This document shows, piece after piece, positions 10,818 through 22,500 of a stretch of 64,000 bases of DNA; position 1 is the first letter of the stretch; each line of letters starts with the position of its first letter. The stretch covers positions 2,291,347 to 2,355,346 of the forward strand of contig CM060107.1 in the NCBI GenBank assembly GCA_030522415.1. The letters are read 5' to 3'. The notes under the pieces were generated by a model that saw only the letters and a program-made list of their open reading frames with translations, did no database searches and had not been told where the DNA came from. This DNA comes from Channallabes apus (Eukaryota; Chordata; Actinopteri; Siluriformes; Clariidae). The translations under genes were made by a program, and so were the position numbers.

Positions 10818-11523
10818 TGTAACGCTTCGATTATTATTAAACCGTTTGTTACAAGAAAACGGATTCAGGAATCTAAATAGGGGCTTGTAAACCACACTTC
10901 CGGTATTGCGCAACCGCGGTGGAACAATATACGACGCGACACAAAACAATGATAATAAATTAAACCAAGTGTATTATACAAAGATAAACAGATAAATAAA
11001 CAAACAAGGTGCACCAAAACCAATATATACAAATATAATACAAATATAAAGAGTGTGTGTGAGATGTATGCGGGTGTGTGAGTGTGTGTATGGTAGTCCA
11101 GTGTCTGATCTATGGCAATTGGGGTGAAAATGGTGAGTTGGAGAGATGGCTCGATCTCACCAGAAAATGATGGAAGGTCCGGGAGATCGAGAAACGGAAT
11201 GAGCTGGGTACTGAATGAAATTAATGAAGTATAATCCGCAAACAGTCTCTCAGCCTCAAAAAACACACAGCGCGCTGTCTTCATCTCTCCGTGCCAGCTA
11301 CCTCGCCGGTTCCAGCTTTATGCCGGCACACGTGATCAGACTCACATCCGGGTTCCCTCGCGTCACGATCGCGCATGCGCGTGGGAGCTTGCCCGGTGAC
11401 CAAAACACAGTAACAAGGGGAAAACAAACAGCTCGGGCACATCTTCGGCCACAGGTGAGCCGCATTAGCTCTTCAACCAAATTTACCTGTAATTGAAAAT
11501 GTCCCTTTTGTGTGGCTGCGCTA
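10818..11523 (-). repeat. LTR of the tandem Ty3-like element (outer, 5')
   Basis: 706 bases, with termini TGTAACG (left) and CGCTACA (right) on the plus strand. It matches 8031-8736 almost perfectly in its left 395 bases but is clearly diverged in the right 310 bases (see findings). It abuts LINE sequence at 11524. Confidence 0.85.
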
Positions 11524-11524
11524 C

Positions 11525-12830
11525 AAGCTGAGGTAATAAGTTTATTCAGCTCTTCCTGTCCTATATCTGTAAAGCACTGAAGATCTAAATGTGAATGTGA
11601 AGCTATAGGCTGAACTGGATCATGGGATACTATTAGAGGCTGAACCTCCGATATTTTCTTCCTGATATCATTGATTTTTTCATTAAAGAAGTCCATATAG
11701 TCTTCACTTCTAAACTGTGATGGGATACTCTCTGCGGGCATCTTAGGTTTTGTTAGGCGAGCCACTGTACTAAATAAGAACCTGGGATTGTTTTGGTTTC
11801 TTGCTATCAGTTGGCTAAGATGCTCGGTCCTAGCAGTTTTTAGAGCCTGTCTATAGCTGCACATACTGTCTTTATACGCAATTCGAAAAACTTCTAATTT
11901 AGTTTTCCTCCAATTTCGCTCAAGGTCACGGGTTGCTCTCTTTTGGGCGTGAGTATGACTGTTGTACCACAGTGCAAGTGTTTTATCTCTGACTTTTTTA
12001 AATCTGATGGCAGCAACAGAGTCTAATGTACTGGTAAAAATAGTGCCCATGCTGCTAGTCACTTCATCTAGATGATATGCATTTAGGGGTCTAATAAGAA
12101 ATTGGGACAGATTTACATTTATGCATTTTCGCAGATGCTCTTATCCAGAGCGACTTACATTTTTATCTCTTTATACATCTGAGCAGTTGAGGGTTAAGGG
12201 CCTTGCTCAAGGGCCCAACAGTGGCAACTTGGTGCTTGTGGGGTTTGAACCTGGGATCTTACAAACCGTAGTCCAATGCCTTAACCACTGACCTACCCCT
12301 GGCCCGCCAGATCTGGCAGATTACTTGTGAATCTGTCTTTAGTAGTCTGATTCATATTTCTAACAAATTGATAACGTGGGGAGACACAGCTAATCTGTTC
12401 TACAGGTAGAGTATATATTAGGAAGTGATGATCTGTGATATCACTTTGAGGTAAGATCTCTATATTAGAGACATCTATACCTTGGGATATAATTAAATCT
12501 AGTGTATGATTAAAGCAGTGAGTTGCTCCAATTATACTTTGTTTAACCCCAACAGAATTTAGTAAATCCATAAATGCGGGTGCTTAAGCGTCGTTAGCAT
12601 CATCTACATGAATGTTAAAGTATCAACACTTTGTCAGAGTTAACCAATAAGTCTGATAGCAGATGTCAAAATTCTTTAAGCAAATCATGATAAAATCATC
12701 ATTCAGGTTACACATGTGCTCTAAACAGATCTATTTGAACAGGGAGTCTGAAGCAGCCATGTTATGAGGCTAAACCAGTTGGGGAAGTGACAAATATAAT
12801 GGCAGTAAATCAACTAGCTATAGTCTGTGG
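11525..12830 (-). pseudogene. L2-type LINE fragment (endonuclease to pre-reverse-transcriptase region)
   Basis: Minus-strand coding at 12571-12305 resembles the C-terminal part of a LINE apurinic-type endonuclease (CFNHTLDLIIS... DHHFLIY). Coding at 12062-11525 resembles the linker before the reverse transcriptase of fish L2-type LINEs (RDLERNWRKTK, NNPRFLFSTVARLTKP). A SINE (12112-12304) splits the two and the Ty3-like LTR truncates the right-to-left reading at 11524. The rightmost part (about 12572-12830) looks like upstream LINE sequence in shifted frames. The reverse transcriptase is missing or off window. Confidence 0.75.
12112..12304 (-). mobile_element. tRNA-derived SINE inside the LINE
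   Basis: On the minus strand, the start (about 12304) carries a tRNA-like promoter: A-box-like TAGGTCAGTGGTTAAGG and B box GGTTCAAACCC. The body contains the familiar fish SINE tail 'gtcgctctggataagagc' type sequence (here cttatccagagcgactt on the plus strand). A short 'cagat' repeat on both sides is a possible target-site duplication. Confidence 0.75.
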
Positions 12831-13027
12831 CTCCTGCTCATGTTAATGGTATCATTTTATACAGACATAGCCTACATTTCATCTGTATAAGCTATTTTAA
12901 TATTCAAGACTTCTTCAGCGGTCACGAAAAAATTCCAAAAAACTCTATAAAGACATTTTAAAGAAAAAATTATGATCACTTTCCTGCATTATTCCTGAAC
13001 ATATTAAATTTGTTTGTTATTTTCCAG

Positions 13028-13078
13028 GTAACCCCCGAGAAATCCTCTCCAATTCTGCACCCAATGTGACGAGCACAG
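13028..13078 (+). CDS. Receptor exon: stalk part 1
   Basis: 51 bases between ttttccag and gtaagag, phase 1-1. It encodes a short hydrophilic segment with one N-glycosylation sequon (NVTS). Confidence 0.6.
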
Positions 13079-13460
13079 GTAAGAGACAACATCATAATGT
13101 TTATATTGACACCAGAACACCATGAGATACCAGGAAATGGGAAATAACTTTAAACAATTTATTAATTAAGTATACTTTGATATATTGTCTGTCTTTGTTT
13201 TAAATAAACATAGTGATAGTTCTGCTTGTTTTTGGTTTTCATGTTTGTTTCCTGTATTATTTCTATTCTGTGGTCAGTATATGTTCTTTATTCTGTAGGC
13301 TTTACATCAACTATCGATAATATGACCACAGTGATGACTCCAGCAAAACCAAACTCTAATTCCAGCACTTCTAATAGCAGTAAGCCAAACTCTTCAGGTC
13401 AGTAACAGAACATCATTACATGTGTTGTGGTTTAAAGGTCACATATGAAATATAGATATA

Positions 13461-13502
<42 letters not shown>

Positions 13503-16500
13503 CCTAAAGAGGAATTTGATATTCGGTATAGTTTAGATTGTTCAGCCTTTAATGGGTCTTGAAGATATCCAATAGGTCTTTAGTTTTTGTGGTCCTCAAG
13601 ATATCCTGCAGTCCTACAGTACCTGTGTCCACTGAGATGTAGCTGTGTGCTTAACAGGCTGTGTGCTATTATAGCACATTGTTATTTGTGTCCATGATTT
13701 TCTGTCTCTGGTTCCATCATTGTGCTGCCCACACTGGCATTCAATCTACTGATGGCCAACATTTAAATATATAAAGGAATATATATTCAGGCCTCTAACA
13801 TGTCTGTTTAGCTTGTCAAAACCACATAGTAACATCTTCTAATGCAGCACTTAACACATTTACATTCAACCTCATTTTCACATCTACACACGGTGTCACA
13901 TTTAGAAAAGCATCTCCTCTACACACACTGACCTTTTTGGTCCAGAAGTCAGTTGTTTTTCTTTAATAACACAGAATGTTTTACTAGCTCAAGGTATTAT
14001 AATATGACATGGCAAGATATGATGGGCAAAGAAAAAACTTTGAGATGACAAAAGGGCAAAAACCTTGAGAGGAACCAGTCTCAACATGGAATCCATCCTC
14101 ATTTGGTTAATAACAAATAGCAGGGATTTAAACTGAATGACTGAAAAATTCTGTCCTTCACATTTAACCAAGTCAGGAACACTCCTGAGGACATCATTGT
14201 CAAAGTCTACAGTCAAGAGATGGGTTTATGAAGTAAATACAGGTGGAATCCACTGGTAATACTCAAGAAAGCATAAGGTCAGATTAGATTTTTGCCAGAT
14301 GTATTTGGACTAATGAAACCAAAGTGTGCACACCGACCCTGTACACAGTATAAAAAAGTATTGATGATGAGTAATTAAGTGAGTGACCATAAAATATAGC
14401 TTTCATTTATTGGTATCATATTCTATTATCATCATCTGTATTATCATGCTAGAAAAACTTAAAAATTAGATAAAACCAAACACAAATGTGTATGGACATG
14501 CAGTGTGTTTGCATTGCACTAAACACATTACACTAAACCCTAAAGCATGCTGTGAAGCAGGAGGAAAGAACAGAGGAAGTGTGTGTGTGGGTTATTAATG
14601 TCAGGGCTTAATACGGCTTACAAACATGAAGACTGTTACAAGTTATAGAGGCTTTATTTCACTTTATTTCACACACAAGTTAAAACTTAGCTGAGAAGAA
14701 GGTAAGTCTATATAGAATCTCAACACCACACAACACACTCAAAGATATTTCTATAACAGCCCATATAGTTAATAGTTATTTATGGGTATTAGGTATTTAG
14801 TGTTAAATTTAGTTTGTGGTGTTTCATGTCTGAATTCTCATAGTCAGTAAAATAAATCTACATCCCAACACCTGTTCATGTCTGTATCTGTTTAGAACTC
14901 ATCACCTGTTTATTCCCAATAATGTACTAACATTCAGTTCCATCCCTACAGAGAGAAGAACTGAGGAGCACACATCCACACAGATGACCCTGACAGGAGC
15001 AACCATCATCAGAGAACCTCACCATCACAATAGAACTTCTCAAACACACAGTCCCAGGACCAGTGTAGGAGACAGCGGCTTCATACCTGAGTATGAGGCC
15101 TCAGGTATGCTTTTCATATGTAATGGCAATTAATTTTTTCAAAAACATGAAGTGTAGTTCCCTTTCAAAGGCTTTTTACTCGATGCTGTGGGAAAATGCT
15201 ATGGGAGCCATTTTGTCATGTTGCCGGTTGTGAAGCATGTGTGGGCAAACACGCCAAATTTTTGGCTATATATAACCTCGGTCAGGTGACGTCATCTGAG
15301 ATAGACGCAGCTGGAGGTTATAAATACTAGTGAGCCGGCGACAAACCTCAGATCATTTGTCTTCATGCTGACATTGTGATCGCATGTGTGCAGCAAGCAT
15401 TTAAAAGCCATTCTAAACAGAGAAAAAAATAAAATAAAATAAAAAATAAAACTCACCAGATAAAATGGCGGAGTTTAGTATCTCATGCCCGTGCGGTAAC
15501 CGTCTTTCTGAAGACGATACTCATAATCTCTGTTTTGAATGTTTGGGTGAAAGCCACGGTCTCCTTGGACTTGAAGGAGAGTGTGAGCAGTGTGATAATC
15601 TTCAAATGAAGGTGCGCCTCGCGTTCTTTAGGGAGCCACGAGCCGCTCTGCACTCCTGGGGCTCACAGGTTGATTTGGCCGAGTCCCTTCTTTCTCTCGC
15701 CCCCTCCTCGGATCAGGCGCTCTCTCCCTCCACTTCGCGAGCGCACTTCGGTGCTTCTCGTGAGTGTTTGGGAGAGACTCACTCTCTCAAGAGTATGAGG
15801 AGTTACTTGAAGTTATAATACGCGCAGTTGAACGATTACCCATTGACTGGCCACAGGAGCAAGCTCACCCAAAACGGTCGAAATTAGATGACAGATTTCT
15901 GTCGGGTGGCCAGGAGATGGCGCCACAACGCTGCTCTCTCCCCTTTTTTGATGATCTCCACAACGAGTTATCTCGTTCATGGAGACATCCTTTTTCTTCC
16001 CGTATCTGTGTACCTTCGACTTCGTTTTATTCGAACATCGTTGATGCAAAGGCACGAGGTTATGTGATGATGCCCCAGATTGAGGAGACGCTCGCGGGCT
16101 TTCTTGCTCCTGGAACATCATCCTTGCTAAAGAAGCCGACCCTTCCCTCCAAGGCACGTAGAACTTCTTCTACCCCGGTAGGGAAGGCGTTCCAAGCAGC
16201 AGGTCAGGCCGGCGCTTCCTTGCACACCATGGCGGTTTTGCAGGCGTACCAGGCTGACCTGCTGAATGATCTGAGCACGAGTGGCAATATGAAGGCCTAT
16301 TTGGGGAAGCGATTAATACCGTCGCCACCAGATTTAGAGAGGCTAGGCTATATGAACAGGCTTTTGGGAAATTTCTCCCACGCCGTGCCCAGGTGTCGAG
16401 GCCATCGGCCACCCAACCTCGACCTGATCTGAATCTCGCTAGGCGAGAAGCACAGTAGGAAAGTGTCAGTAGCCGCGCACCCCCCCCCCCCCCCATAAGG

Positions 16501-19500
16501 ACTGGGGTACGGCTCGGCGCCCCCCTCAGGCCGCCCCAAAGAGAATAAATCGCTCTGTCTTCTTATGAAGAAGAAGCATTCCTGAGAGCAGAGCTCAGGA
16601 CCGTGGGGGTGACCATATAGGAGCATGCCCCCCCCCGAGGCACCCCCGGGAGATCGGTGTTCAGTTTCCGCCGCCTTTAGTGTTTCGAACAACACCGGTC
16701 TCCAACGACACGTTAGTCCTTCGGTCGCATCCAGCCATATTCCAGGACACCGAACCACTAACACCCCCGAGCCCAGTAGAAGTACTTATACCCCTTTCGG
16801 AGAAGCTGGCAGCGTGGAAGCTTCTGCCAGGCATATCCCCCTGGTTTTTAAAGACTGTAGAGAAAGGATTCACAGTTTACATATCGCCCTCCGTGTTTCA
16901 ACGGCGTGGTCTCCACTTCCGTGATACTGGAAAGGGCGCATTTTCTGAATTCCGAACTCCAGAAACTACTGCAGAAGGGAGCCATAGGTTTGAACCACTA
17001 TCTCAAAAAATGCAACTTCAAAATTTGACCATAAAAACTATTGTCTCACAAATCCAACCACAGGATTGGTTTGTAACAATAGATTTAAAGGACGCATACT
17101 ACCACATAGAAATTTTGCCACAGCACAGGAAGTTACTGAGGTTCGCTTTTGGGGGAAAATCCTACCAATTTCAGGTTCTTCCATTCGGTCTAGCCCTATC
17201 ACAAGCTTCTGACTCTGAAGATGGTTCTTCTTATGGCCATTACCTCTCTCAAGAGGATCAGAGACCTGCGTGCATTATCAGTCTCCCCATCTTGCCTAGA
17301 CTTTGCCCCTGGGCTAGTCAAGGCTATTCTGCATCCTCACCCAAACTATCTACCGAAAGTTCCTTTCTCAACCATGCACCCTGTCGTCCTGGAAGCCTTC
17401 TGTCCTCCGCCTTTTGCGGATTCACCTACTGTGCCCAGTATGTGTTCTTCAGGCCTATGTCCACCACACCAGCTAGTGGCTTAAGTCATAGCAATTATTT
17501 CTATGTTATGATGATCTCGGCGCTTGGCTGAAGAGCTGGCGCGCTGTCCGGTGGACTGAGCAGCTGATGAGCTGGCGCGCTGTCCACGGCCTTGGGCGGC
17601 TTAAGGACTGACGTGTCATTTGTGGAGCGTGGCGATTCCGGAGCCGACGCGATTTCCGTGAAGCTTGGAGTTTGCAGAGCTGACTCGACGCTTGGCGGCA
17701 GTGGTGCTGATGGCATGCCTGCGGAGGTCAGTGACTGCTGCACTGCGGTGATGCTTGCTGCTCCGGGCTGAGGAGCTGAAATGAAGTCCTCAAAGCCCGG
17801 AGGTGGAGGAAGAAGGCGGCACGCGTCGTTCTCGCTGTCCAGCCACTGCGCATAGTCTTCTTCGACGAGCACTGACGGACAGATGAGTGGCGGCTGAGGA
17901 GGAAACGCTTCTTCCTCGCTGTCCAGCGAAGGTACCAGAAGCGTTGTTTCCTCCAAATAGAAGAGTGCAGGCGGGGGAAGAGGAAGCTCAGAGCCTGCTT
18001 CGCGGCTCTCCCAGAACAAGAGCTCTTCCACTTGCTCCCGCAAATCTCGTACTCACTCTCGATTCTGATCAGCATACCACCTGATGAGATCGCTTTCCTC
18101 TCTCCACTGCTACTCCGCCTGGGGTTTTATTTCCCTCTCATTACTGCCGTGCTTGGCCTTCCTGGCCCTCTTCTTCGGGCTGGTGCGGGGACATCTGTCA
18201 CCCCTTTTTGCGTCGCCCCTGAATGGCATCCGCCGAATGGCGAGTCTTTGCCTCGCTTCTCTCTCTCTCCGCTCCTCGCTGCTCTCCAGCAAGTCATCCT
18301 GCTCTTTGAGCAAGTAGTTCTCCCAGATCTGATACATCTCAGTCTCGCTGTCCATTAACATTTTACCCCTCCCCCACCATAATATAAATGTATAACATGT
18401 CAGCAAAACTAGAAGATAAAGCACAAAACACACACACATACACACAACACTTAAAGCTAAACCACCAGAAACAGAAACTAAACTTGGACTTGACTTATTA
18501 TACCACACTGATGTGTTCAGGGTCTCACATTTTCTGACTGCTATCGTTTGTCTCTTGAGATGATGATAACCTACATTTATGATGTATGAAAAAATGGAAC
18601 ACTTCTGTTAAGTTTGTGAAAACCACTAACACCTACCTCATATTTTATCTTTCTCGCATCCACTCTGCCCACAAGCTGTCACTAGGATTAAAAGAAGTTA
18701 CTAAAATAGATAGTTAGATACTTTATCAATTCCGAAGGAAATTCCAGAAAACTAGGAATGAGAGGGAAAAAAAACAAGCAGTAGAAGCCAAAAAAGATGT
18801 AAAAATATGTCGCAGACCCAGACAGAGCTACTAAAAGTTCTGCCCATCACGTCAGCGCCCAGAAGTATATCATCGTACTGCTATTACATTATCTTTAGAT
18901 CTTATAACAAGCTATGCTTTATTTGTGAGGGTATATAAAATTTATGTCTAGTTTATCAAAACCAATGAATAACAATTACTGTAGCAACTGCAACTCCAGC
19001 CTTCTCACCTCCACTCTGTCCACAATCTGTTACTGTTAGAAAGCATCTTATCTGAATACCCAGACCTTTTTATTAAGACACAATATATAATCTGATCTAA
19101 TCTAATCTGATCTGATCTAATCTAATCTAATCTAATCTAATCTAATATAATATAATATAATATAATATAATATAATATAATATAATATATGACAACACAG
19201 TGGCTTAGTGGTTAGCATTGTTGGCTTGCACCAACTGTACATGTGCATGGAGTTTGCATGTTCTCCCTGTGCTTCGTGGGTTCCTCCCGGTGCTCCGGTT
19301 TCCTCGCACATTTCAGAGTCATCTGGCTAGCTTTCATCAATTGCATCTCACATCATCATCTCATGGTATCATCGTGCTATTCAAAAACCAAACACTGCAT
19401 TCAGTTATATATATTTTCTGACTATACTTTTATTTTCTGCTTTCAATCCGACGACTTTTCTGTAGAATATCAGTTTTCTTTTTCTGCCCAGGTTTTCCTG

Positions 19501-22500
19501 TGTATTTAAAATCCCAGCTACATTACAAAAAGGTTTTTGTATATACACAAGCTGTCACTAGGATTAAAAGAAGTGCGCTGTCATGTTGGAAGCGTTTATC
19601 TAGTGATTAGCCTAGATTAGAATATATTTTTATCCATAAATTGCACGCATTTTGTAAAGTGAAAGTATGAGCTGTGGGTTTCTGCACAGTGGAGAACAGC
19701 TTTATTCCAGTCATAAATTCACAATCACATTACAGCTATTATTTCCCGCCCTGGTTAAATAATGGATGAAATATTTTTCATTGCTGGATACAAACAGCAG
19801 AAAACATTATACAGTATATATTGTTCATTCATGTCTTCTGAAGGTGCTCAATGTTGACACATTTTTACGTTTTAAATAAGATATGTTGGCATATTCACAA
19901 ATCAGGACATTCGCATAGTTAACACTATCAGAGTGCCTACTATCAGAAAATTAAGTTAATTTCACAACCATTTAAACCGAGGCATTGCCATGTCTTTCAT
20001 TGTTTTGTCCCTAAAAAAAAGTATACAAGAAACTTATTATGAATTTTAAAGCATGATTTTGGGCATCTCATTTCACCATTATGAAAATAATATGAAGCAC
20101 ATATACACACATTCATCATGAAATGTTTATTGTAAAACAAAATTAAATTTATGTTTGCTTCAGCATTGGAAACAGTATTGTTTTAGGCTAACTAAAATAA
20201 CACAATTCTTCATTGTACTTGGTCTGGCTTTTAGATAAAACCTTGTGCCATAAAGCCTCCCAGGATAGGCTTCAGGCCCATCCTGACAGTAAATACAGAA
20301 TAAGGCGGTATAGATGATGAGAGTTAGTGTTAATTAAAATAAAATATATATTTTCTCTTTATTTTTCATCTGACTTAAAGTGTAAGTGGTTTTCTCCATT
20401 CTTGTTGTAAACGTTAGCATTTGAACTCAAATGTTCACACTTTTACTGTATTTCTAGCCTTGCGGTATTCTTGTGCTGTACAGAAGAAGACATTAGTATT
20501 GCTGCAAATTAAGGCAAGACAAACTTGTTATACTGTATATCACAATACACTCAAGTGTATAAAATATTATAGAGATTTACAGTATATACCAGTTTTAATC
20601 AGTATAAACTACAGGGAAGCAGATGATGTCTTTTAACCTTTTAAGACCTGCACTCTACTTTTGTGTACCTTGTAAATAATCATCATCTGATATGAGTAAA
20701 TGTAATAAATTTTTCATGAGAAGAAAGGGAAATATGTTTGGCAATAGTATAATAACCACTGATCCTTAAATGAGAATTTTAGCATATTCACATAGTGTAA
20801 CTGTGGGAAAATTATGTTTTGACACTGAGGTCTTAAGAAAAAATGAGAATAAAAAATATTTTGGACATTACATTAACTAGCAAATTTTATGGCATATGGT
20901 AAATTTTATGGCATATGGTTGTACTGCTGCCTACTAAAAATATATGTAAGGGCCTTATTACTTCAATGACAATCGTATAAGATACATGTAAAGGTAAGGA
21001 CAAGAATTTGACTAGTTCAGACACAGTCTAAATTATAGCCTTAAAGAGTATAATTGAGGAGAAGGGGTCAGGATCTTTCATATCTTAGAAGTAGCAATTG
21101 TAGCTTCACATACTGTAGAGAAAGGGAGAGTGAGTGGGGGTAGAGAGGGAAAAAGAATGAGAAATGGAGAGTAAGAAAGAGAGAGATAATTAGATATGCT
21201 CGCTGTTAAATTATTAATAAGTTTAATGGATCCTCATGGACAGCAGAAATGTATGACATATACATTTCTTATAAAAAAATATTTATCAAACGTTTTATTT
21301 TATACAGAAATCTGTGTAGACCAGCACAAAATAAAAAATTTGACAATAATGTAAAGTCAACATTGGCCCATGAAATATCCAGCAAGTCCAGCTTCAGCTC
21401 ATGGTTGAATAGTCCGACTTCTTTTCATGAGTAACCACGTAATACCAGCAGCAGTAGTGCATTTTCTGCACATTTTTTCAAGGACACCATCAAACTAGTC
21501 TGCATGCCTTAATTACACTAACTTGGCATTGTCACTTTCGGCATTCCAGACCAAGGACAATCAGCACTAGGACCAGTTTCATAGCCTGGATAAAGTATTC
21601 CTGGCAGCTCCAAACCAGCTGATGGTGTCTACGTGCATTGCATCAAGTTAAAGCTTTCTGATGGCCCTCTCTCTGTTAGAACTACTGTATCTAAACAAGG
21701 CATTATAGTGTGAAGACAATTGTTGGAAATAAATGTTTCCTTACTTTTGATGCCAAGACATAAAGTAGTCAGCTGATTTCTGCACATTAAACAAGTTTAG
21801 GCTCTAACTCATGCATGCCTGCAGTGAGAGACCAAGTTCATAAAGAAATTTGCAGATCTATGTAGAGGAGACACATCAGCATATGATGAACAATGGTTAT
21901 TGACCACAGACCTATAAATGTCAGATGAATGAAGGAATTTAGCTTGATGTAACATACTGTATACTGTAAAAGCTTTATGTACTGGACATGCCTTAACACA
22001 GTCACAGTGCAACATGATGTTCATAGAATTCAAGTGAGTTTTTGGCAGGAAGGCAGAGCAAATTCCTCAACCAATCAGGAGGGTTACCAACAATCTCATT
22101 TGAGAATAGGGAAGGCCAACAAGCTCAGATGACTGATTTATGTTTTTAGCGAGGGGAGCTGGGGTGTGAAATTATCATGTAGTCAGGTTGGCAGAGTGAT
22201 TTCCTCATTAGGGCTGGGAGATATTTTCCCTGGAAAAGGGTTGCGGGGCAAAGCTAGTGTCAGGAAGGAGTAACGCAGGATGACTGTTTATTATAACACT
22301 GTAAGGGGGAAACCCTTACTAAAGATTATCAACCATATCTTTAAAAAAGTGTTATCAAATTACTTATATAGTACATGTCTGTTTATCACTTATTTATAAA
22401 TGTAAAGACTGTAAAGAATATGGCCAAAACTAGTATTCATAAATTATTTTTATTATATTTAGTTTAAAATGTTTGTTTGTCTGTACTGTATATTTTTTTG

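Larger units (their letters stand above)
6615..11523 (-). mobile_element. Tandem non-autonomous Ty3/Gypsy-like LTR element (LTR-internal-LTR-internal)
   Basis: On the minus strand the order is LTR (11523-10818), internal region (10817-8737), LTR (8736-8031), then a second internal region (8030-6615) cut by the endogenous retrovirus. The two internal starts, 10817-9402 and 8030-6615, appear identical by eye over about 1.4 kb. A polypurine tract precedes the central LTR. The first internal region is complete but encodes only gag joined to terminal pieces of integrase, so the element depends on another element for reverse transcription. The shared central LTR points to recombination between LTRs or to tandem insertion. 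The array interrupts an L2-type LINE at 11523/11524. Confidence 0.85.
15146..17500 (+). mobile_element. DIRS-type retrotransposon remnant
   Basis: It begins with a DIRS terminal repeat (actcgatgctg... gctatgggagcc) that is related to the terminal repeats at 57398-57560 and 61858-62048. Gag-like, reverse transcriptase and tyrosine-recombinase pieces follow in order, with deletions. The right end is lost: the sequence abuts an unrelated gag-like relic at about 17500. It lies in the large intron before the receptor transmembrane exon. Confidence 0.8.
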
